Source of the DNA: Rhodococcus sp. 4CII
GTDB taxonomy: Bacteria > Actinomycetota > Actinomycetes > Mycobacteriales > Mycobacteriaceae
DNA: 64,000 nt
Assembly: GCF_014256275.1 (NCBI RefSeq)
Contig: NZ_JACCFE010000002.1
Coordinates: 3,142,001 to 3,206,000, forward strand
Direction of reading: 5' to 3'
The position numbers and the translations under genes were made by a program. This document shows positions 60,666 through 64,000 of the stretch, in pieces (position 1 is the first letter of the stretch; the number at the start of each line of letters is the position of its first letter). A model generated the notes under the pieces. The model was not told the DNA's origin and searched no databases. It saw only the letters and a list, made by a program, of their open reading frames with translations.

Positions 60666-63600
60666 ATGTTCAAGCGAATAGCGATAGTCAACCGCGGCGA
60701 GGCGGCGGTCCGCCTGATTCGTGCCGTGCGCGAATTGAACGCCGAACACAACTACGGCATCCGGACGATCGCCCTTCACACCGAGGCAGAACGCCGCGCG
60801 ATGTTCGTTCGCCAAGCCGACGAAGGTGTGTGCTTGCGCACAGTCAAGACCGGCACCGCCTACCTCGATCACGCCGAGCTGGCCCGCGCGCTGCGCGAGA
60901 GCAAGGCCGACGCCGTGTGGGTGGGCTGGGGCTTCGTCGCCGAGGACCCCGCGTTCGTCGAGGTGTGCGAGCAGCTGGGCATCACGTTCATCGGCCCGCC
61001 CGCCGAGGCGATGCGCCTGCTGGGCGACAAGGTCGAGGCCAAGCTCCTCGCCGAGAAGGTGGACGTCCCGGTCGCACCGTGGAGCGGTGGCCCCGTCTCC
61101 ACGCGCGCCGACGCCCGCCGCCACGCCCAGGCCATCGGCTACCCGCTCATCATCAAGGCCCGCTCCGGTGGCGGCGGCCGCGGCATCCGCAAGGTCTGGT
61201 CCGAGGACGAACTCGAAGTCGCGCTCGAGCGCACCCAGGGTGAGGCCCAGCGGTCCTTCGGCGACCCGGTCGTGTTCATCGAACGTCTGGTCACCGACGC
61301 ACGCCACGTCGAGGTACAGGTGATCGCCGACAACTTCGGCAACGTCTGGGCTCCCGGTGTTCGCGACTGCTCCATCCAGCGCAAGAACCAGAAGGTCATC
61401 GAGGAGTCGAGCTCGCCGCTCCTCACCGCCGACCAGTCGAACCACCTGCGTGCCGTCTCCGCCGAGCTCGTGCGCGCCGCCGGTTACCGCGGCGCGGGCA
61501 CCGTCGAGTACCTGTACCAGCCCGAGCAGAAGACGTTCACGTTCCTCGAGGTCAACACCCGCCTCCAGGTCGAACACCCCATCACCGAGGCCACCACGGG
61601 CATCGACCTGGTGAAGCTGCAGATCCTCGTCGCCAGCGGTGAGCCGCTCGTCGGCGACTGCCCGCCCGAGTTCGGTCACGCCGTCGAAGCCCGCCTCAAC
61701 GCGGAGGACGCCGCCAACGGCTTCGCCCCCGCGCCCGGCGCCGTGCAACTGCTCAAGTTCCCCCTCGGCAGCGGACTCCGCGTCGACACCGGCATCGCCC
61801 AGGGCGACGTCATCCCGCCCGACTACGACTCGATGGTCGCCAAGGTCATCGCCTGGGGACGCGACCGCTCCGAGGCGCTCGCGCGTCTGCGCACCGCTCT
61901 CCGCGAGACCACCGTCGTGCTGCAGGGCGGCACCACCACCAAGTCGTTCCTGCTGGACCTGCTGGACCGCGAAGAGGTCATCTCCGCGTCTGCGGACACC
62001 GGCTGGCTGGACCGCACCGACGCCGGCACCTCGAACGTCCCGACCCGGACCGCGGACGTCGCCCTGATCGCCGCCGCCATCGACGTCTACGACGCCGAGG
62101 AGAAACTCGAGCGGGAGGCGTTCCTCTCGTCCGCTCGCGGTGGACGCCCCCGCGCGGGTCACGCCATCGGCCGCAAGGTGGAGCTCAGCTACCAGGGTCA
62201 GGCCTACGGCCTCACCGTCACGCAGGTCGGCGCCCACAGCTACCGCGTCGACGGGGACGCCCCCGAGACCGAGGTCGAGGTCGACCGGCTCAGCGAGTTC
62301 GAGAGCCGCCTGGTGATCGCCGACCGCCGTCACCACGTCGTCTCCGTCGCAGGCCGCGCCCAGTACCTCGTCGAGGTCGACGGCATCAGCCACCAGATCA
62401 GCCAGGACGAGGCCGGTGTCGTCCGCGCCCCCGCTCCCGCAGTCGTGGTCGCGGTGCCCGTGTCCGTCGGCGACGAGGTCGAGGTCGGCGCCACGCTGGT
62501 CGTGCTCGAAAGCATGAAGATGGAGACCGCGGTCCGCGCCCCCGTCGCAGGCCGGGTGCGGGAAGTTCTCGCCATGGTCAACTCCCAGGTCGACGCCGGT
62601 ACCGCGCTGCTGCGCGTCGAGGAGAGCTCCGAGGAGTCCACCGCTCCGAAGGCGCCCCGCGTCCAGTTCGAGCTCGGCGCACCCGCGTCGCACGGCAACA
62701 CCCGGGCCGACGCCCTCGAGCAGATCGACGCGCTCGCCGCGCTGCTCACCGGTTACGACGTCAGCGCGAAGCGGGCCGGAGTGCTCCTCGCCGATTACGA
62801 GAAGCTGCGCGCCGAGATCGCGGGCGACCCGGACCTCGTGCAGGCGGAACTCGCCCTGCTGAACACGTTCGCGGACATCTGCGAGATCGGACGTAACCGC
62901 CCCACCGCAGCCGAGGAGGACGGTGACGAGCGCGTCCACAGCCCGCGCGAGCACTTCCACACCTACCTCCACACCCTCGACGTCGAACTCGAGGGCCTGC
63001 CGGAGTCGTTCACGACTCGGTTGTCGCGGGCGCTGCGTCACTACGACGTCACCGACCTCGAGCGCACCGCCGAGCTGGAAGAGGCGGTCTACCGCCTGTT
63101 CCTCGCGCAGCAGCGCATGGACAACCAGGTTCCCGTCATCGCCGCCCTGCTCGACCGGTGGCTGAACGACGGCAACGCTTCGGTCCGCGCACCCAGCGGA
63201 CTCGGCGAGGTTCTGGACCGGCTCATCATCGCCACCCAGGTCCGTTACCCGGTGATCGGCAACGTCGCCCGCAACGTACGGTTCCGGTACTTCGACGAGC
63301 CGCAGATCCGCAAGGCCCGCGAGCAGGTGTACGACGGTGTCCGCGGCAGCCTCGAGTACCTCGCCGAGAACCCCGGCGCCCCGGACTACCAGGAACGTCT
63401 CGAGGCCCTGGTCGCCACCCCGCAGTCGCTGACCGAACTCCTCGGACAGCGGATCGCGCGCAAGAGCAACACCGTCGGGCCGCTGCTCGAGGTCGTCACC
63501 CGCCGCTACTACGACATCCGCACGCTCGAGGACGTCACGTCCTTCGACCGCGACGGACGCCGTTTCGTCACCGGCAACTTCGACCTGCGCGGGGAGCGTC

Positions 63601-64000
63601 TGAACCTCGTCTCCGCCGTCGCCGACTACGCCGAGCTGCCCGGTGCACTCGACGAGATCAACGCTGTCGCCGCGGTGAACCCGGAGAACCTCGTCCTCGA
63701 CCTGTACCTGTCGTGGACGGCACCGCCCGCCGACCCGGACACCATGTCCGCCGACCTGCGGAAGGCCCTGGCGTCCCTGCCGCTGGCCGCCACCTGCCGC
63801 CGCGTCACGGTCTCCGTCTTCGGCGGCACCGACGTCGATGTCCGCAAGTTCACATTCCGTCCGGACGCGGGTGTCCTGGCGGAGGAAACGCTGATCCGGG
63901 ACATGCACCCGCTCACCGGCCAGCGACTCGACCTGTGGCGCCTGAAGAACTTCGACGGCACCCGCCTCCCCGCGGTCGCCGAGACGTTCCTGTTCAACCT
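60666..64000 (+). CDS. multidomain acyl-CoA carboxylase (eukaryotic-type ACC), cut by window edge
   Basis: Biotin-dependent carboxylase in a single chain, 1,111 residues visible and still open at 64000. Biotin carboxylase (1-445): FKRIAIVNRGEAAVRLIRA, ARSGGGGRGIRK, and FLEVNTRLQVEHPITEATTGIDL. Biotinyl domain about 575-645 with ESMKMET (K618 biotinylated). From about residue 660 a central region without bacterial AccA/AccD likeness, ending LIRDMHPLTGQRLDLWRLKNFDGTRLP, which corresponds to the RHLEPA..LELNRMRNF element in eukaryotic ACC central domains (recalled). A carboxyltransferase part should follow beyond the edge. ATG with GGAG nine bases upstream. Substrate acetyl-, propionyl- or longer acyl-CoA. 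Confidence 0.88.
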   Translation, partial: MFKRIAIVNRGEAAVRLIRAVRELNAEHNYGIRTIALHTEAERRAMFVRQADEGVCLRTVKTGTAYLDHAELARALRESKADAVWVGWGFVAEDPAFVEVCEQLGITFIGPPAEAMRLLGDKVEAKLLAEKVDVPVAPWSGGPVSTRADARRHAQAIGYPLIIKARSGGGGRGIRKVWSEDELEVALERTQGEAQRSFGDPVVFIERLVTDARHVEVQVIADNFGNVWAPGVRDCSIQRKNQKVIEESSSPLLTADQSNHLRAVSAELVRAAGYRGAGTVEYLYQPEQKTFTFLEVNTRLQVEHPITEATTGIDLVKLQILVASGEPLVGDCPPEFGHAVEARLNAEDAANGFAPAPGAVQLLKFPLGSGLRVDTGIAQGDVIPPDYDSMVAKVIAWGRDRSEALARLRTALRETTVVLQGGTTTKSFLLDLLDREEVISASADTGWLDRTDAGTSNVPTRTADVALIAAAIDVYDAEEKLEREAFLSSARGGRPRAGHAIGRKVELSYQGQAYGLTVTQVGAHSYRVDGDAPETEVEVDRLSEFESRLVIADRRHHVVSVAGRAQYLVEVDGISHQISQDEAGVVRAPAPAVVVAVPVSVGDEVEVGATLVVLESMKMETAVRAPVAGRVREVLAMVNSQVDAGTALLRVEESSEESTAPKAPRVQFELGAPASHGNTRADALEQIDALAALLTGYDVSAKRAGVLLADYEKLRAEIAGDPDLVQAELALLNTFADICEIGRNRPTAAEEDGDERVHSPREHFHTYLHTLDVELEGLPESFTTRLSRALRHYDVTDLERTAELEEAVYRLFLAQQRMDNQVPVIAALLDRWLNDGNASVRAPSGLGEVLDRLIIATQVRYPVIGNVARNVRFRYFDEPQIRKAREQVYDGVRGSLEYLAENPGAPDYQERLEALVATPQSLTELLGQRIARKSNTVGPLLEVVTRRYYDIRTLEDVTSFDRDGRRFVTGNFDLRGERLNLVSAVADYAELPGALDEINAVAAVNPENLVLDLYLSWTAPPADPDTMSADLRKALASLPLAATCRRVTVSVFGGTDVDVRKFTFRPDAGVLAEETLIRDMHPLTGQRLDLWRLKNFDGTRLPAVAETFLFN

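Noticed and set aside
60633..63908. 1,091-codon open frame on the minus strand opposite the carboxylase gene
   Set aside because: It mirrors a strongly conserved protein on the other strand, is rich in Asp, Gly, Val and Arg without any domain motif, and has no ribosome site. It is a GC-bias shadow.

Overview
The window is high-GC DNA from a mycolata-type actinobacterium, most likely Rhodococcus (R. jostii / R. opacus group). The reasons are dense GTG starts and GTGA/ATGA overlaps, a WhiB3-like protein, DUF4193, DUF732 and DUF3558-like lipoproteins, a wax ester synthase/DGAT, a cytochrome aa3 subunit I and a very large single-chain acyl-CoA carboxylase. The genus is inferred from gene content. 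I saw no rRNA, tRNA, CRISPR array, insertion sequence or phage gene.

Layout. 1-1980: asd (cut by the left edge) and lysC, minus strand. 2076-9854: a lipoprotein, a DUF1254/DUF1214 protein, a SulP transporter, a small membrane protein, an AI-2E-type permease and an alkyl sulfatase, together a plausible sulfate-ester scavenging block. 9923-17706: an M23-like lipoprotein, a MalT-type LuxR regulator, a Ser/Thr kinase with an NHL propeller, WhiB3 and a ROK glucokinase. 18011-25170: an alpha-glucoside/trehalose-type ABC importer with a GH13 glucosidase and a LacI repressor whose operators are visible. 25271-34459: LtrA, a cytochrome b/molybdopterin fusion with a methyltransferase, then a nucleoside phosphorylase / epimerase / glycosyltransferase block that resembles Rv0535-Rv0541c of M. 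tuberculosis (from memory). 34563-43216: lipid metabolism: hydrolase, TetR, AidB-like dehydrogenase, two crotonases, a flavin monooxygenase and WS/DGAT. 43674-45808: a glycosyltransferase, an SRPBCC protein, DUF4193 and a proline-rich small protein. 45988-52243: one minus-strand operon of a FUSC-like membrane protein, gamma-glutamyltransferase, a 63-residue protein and a fusion of a GCS2/YbdK-type ligase with an M20 amidohydrolase. 52343-56338: a PrmC-like methyltransferase, DUF732, pirin, a small NTF2-like protein and a second DUF3558-like lipoprotein. 56407-64000: leuA behind a leucine attenuator, ctaD, and the start of a eukaryotic-type multidomain carboxylase.

Three families of short palindromes (A, B and C, nine copies in all) lie between genes, and in many cases the palindrome itself supplies the stop codon of the neighbouring gene. 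The strongest candidates for undescribed biology are this palindrome/stop-codon arrangement, the ligase-amidohydrolase fusion operon and an IdeR-like iron box with no obvious target gene.
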